DNA of 64,000 nt from Rhodoferax sp. U2-2l (GTDB lineage: Bacteria > Pseudomonadota > Gammaproteobacteria > Burkholderiales > Burkholderiaceae_C): the NCBI RefSeq assembly GCF_020594515.1, contig NZ_JAJCTH010000015.1, positions 62,001 through 126,000 on the forward strand. Reading direction: 5' to 3'. The notes under the pieces are model-generated. The model was given only the letters and a program-made list of their open reading frames with translations. It made no database searches and was not told the DNA's origin. Shown piece after piece: positions 63,651 to 64,000 of this stretch; position 1 is the stretch's first letter; each line of letters begins with the position of its first letter. The position numbers and the translations under genes were made by a program.

Positions 63651-64000
63651 ATGGACACCCCACCCACACTCCCCGCACCGGTTTTCAGCGCCCGTGGCCT
63701 GACCAAGGTGTATGGCGCGGGCGACACCGCCGTGCACGCCTTGCGCGGGGTGAACCTGGACATCGTGCAAGGTGAATTTGTGGTGCTGCTGGGGGCCTCC
63801 GGCAGCGGCAAGTCGACCCTGCTCAATATTCTGGGCGGCCTGGACAGCGCCACCAGCGGCTCGGCCTGCTGGACCCATGCGGGCCAGACGCACGAACTCA
63901 TTGGCGCCGGCGATGCCGAGCTGACACGTTACCGGCGCGAGCATGTGGGCTTTGTGTTCCAGTTCTACAACCTGATCCCCAGCCTGACCGCGCGTGAAAA
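63651..64000 (+). CDS. ABC transporter ATP-binding protein, LolD/MacB-like (3' end outside window)
   Basis: The first 116 residues are present. [49 protein letters not shown] contains the Walker A motif (GASGSGKST), and [20 protein letters not shown] is the Q loop of the LolD/MacB class, which works with FtsX-like permeases. The ATG at 63651 gives the usual start. The upstream 280 bases to the HD-GYP gene hold its promoter but no gene. Confidence 0.88.
   Translation, partial: MDTPPTLPAPVFSARGLTKVYGAGDTAVHALRGVNLDIVQGEFVVLLGASGSGKSTLLNILGGLDSATSGSACWTHAGQTHELIGAGDAELTRYRREHVGFVFQFYNLIPSLTARE

Noticed and set aside
1-64000. CRISPR arrays, tRNA and rRNA genes
   Set aside because: No regularly spaced direct repeats and no tRNA- or rRNA-like sequence were recognised on reading; a covariance search was not possible.

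Overview
The window looks like chromosomal DNA from a diazotrophic, phenol-degrading betaproteobacterium in the order Burkholderiales, most likely a Comamonadaceae/Rhodoferax-like organism. This is inferred from high GC, the gene families, a phenol/meta-cleavage cluster arranged much like the aph/dmp clusters of that group, and intergenic repeats I associate with it. No rRNA or tRNA gene was recognised, so the taxonomic statement is inference.

Region 1 (1-4.8 kb) holds a truncated diguanylate cyclase and a HEPN-like protein with C-terminal zinc ribbons. It also holds a two-gene rloA-rloB (AbiL-type) putative phage-defence cassette. That cassette lies between two direct copies of a 171-bp repeat, and a 51-bp scar of the nifA 3' end lies at its far side.

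Region 2 (4.8-11.7 kb) has nifA, with the oxygen-sensing C-X11-C-X19-C-X4-C motif. It is divergent from a sigma-54 promoter that drives an ISC-type Fe-S operon: iscS-iscU-erpA/iscA-iscA-hscA-fdx.

Region 3 (11.7-19.7 kb) is an accessory block that splits the nif functions. It carries hipB with a truncated hipA, leuA, an Lrp regulator, a LysE-type exporter, a RES/Xre-ParS toxin-antitoxin pair, a MocR fragment and a LOG-family gene.

Region 4 (19.8-28.6 kb) is one tightly packed operon, nifV-nifW-apbE-rseC-rnfABCDGEH. It is preceded by a NifA upstream activator site and a -24/-12 promoter. It would supply homocitrate, a nitrogenase accessory protein and membrane-driven reductant for nitrogenase; the ApbE flavin transferase fits with flavinylation of RnfD and RnfG. 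A convergent uracil/xanthine permease follows.

Region 5 (30.3-50.6 kb) is a complete phenol to central-metabolite pathway on the minus strand. A multicomponent phenol hydroxylase operon (dmpKLMNOP order, plus ferredoxin, catechol 2,3-dioxygenase and an outer-membrane channel) is transcribed from a sigma-54 promoter opposite a DmpR/AphR-type activator. A GntR-family gene follows the activator. A second operon headed by a LysR regulator encodes another ferredoxin and catechol 2,3-dioxygenase, then the lower meta pathway (dmpC, D, E, F, G, H, I), with three inserted extra genes (GlcG-like, a membrane-anchored ABM protein and an SDR).

Region 6 (50.6-64 kb) is mixed housekeeping and signalling. 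It has an AcuI-type reductase, an aldo/keto reductase, Ohr, hemolysin III, a Gfo/Idh/MocA pseudogene, a DsbA/FrnE-like protein with an apparent ATA start, a PepSY gene with a two-component system, a secreted Ca-repeat protein, a sodium symporter, a hybrid histidine kinase coupled to an HD-GYP protein, and the start of an ABC transporter ATPase.
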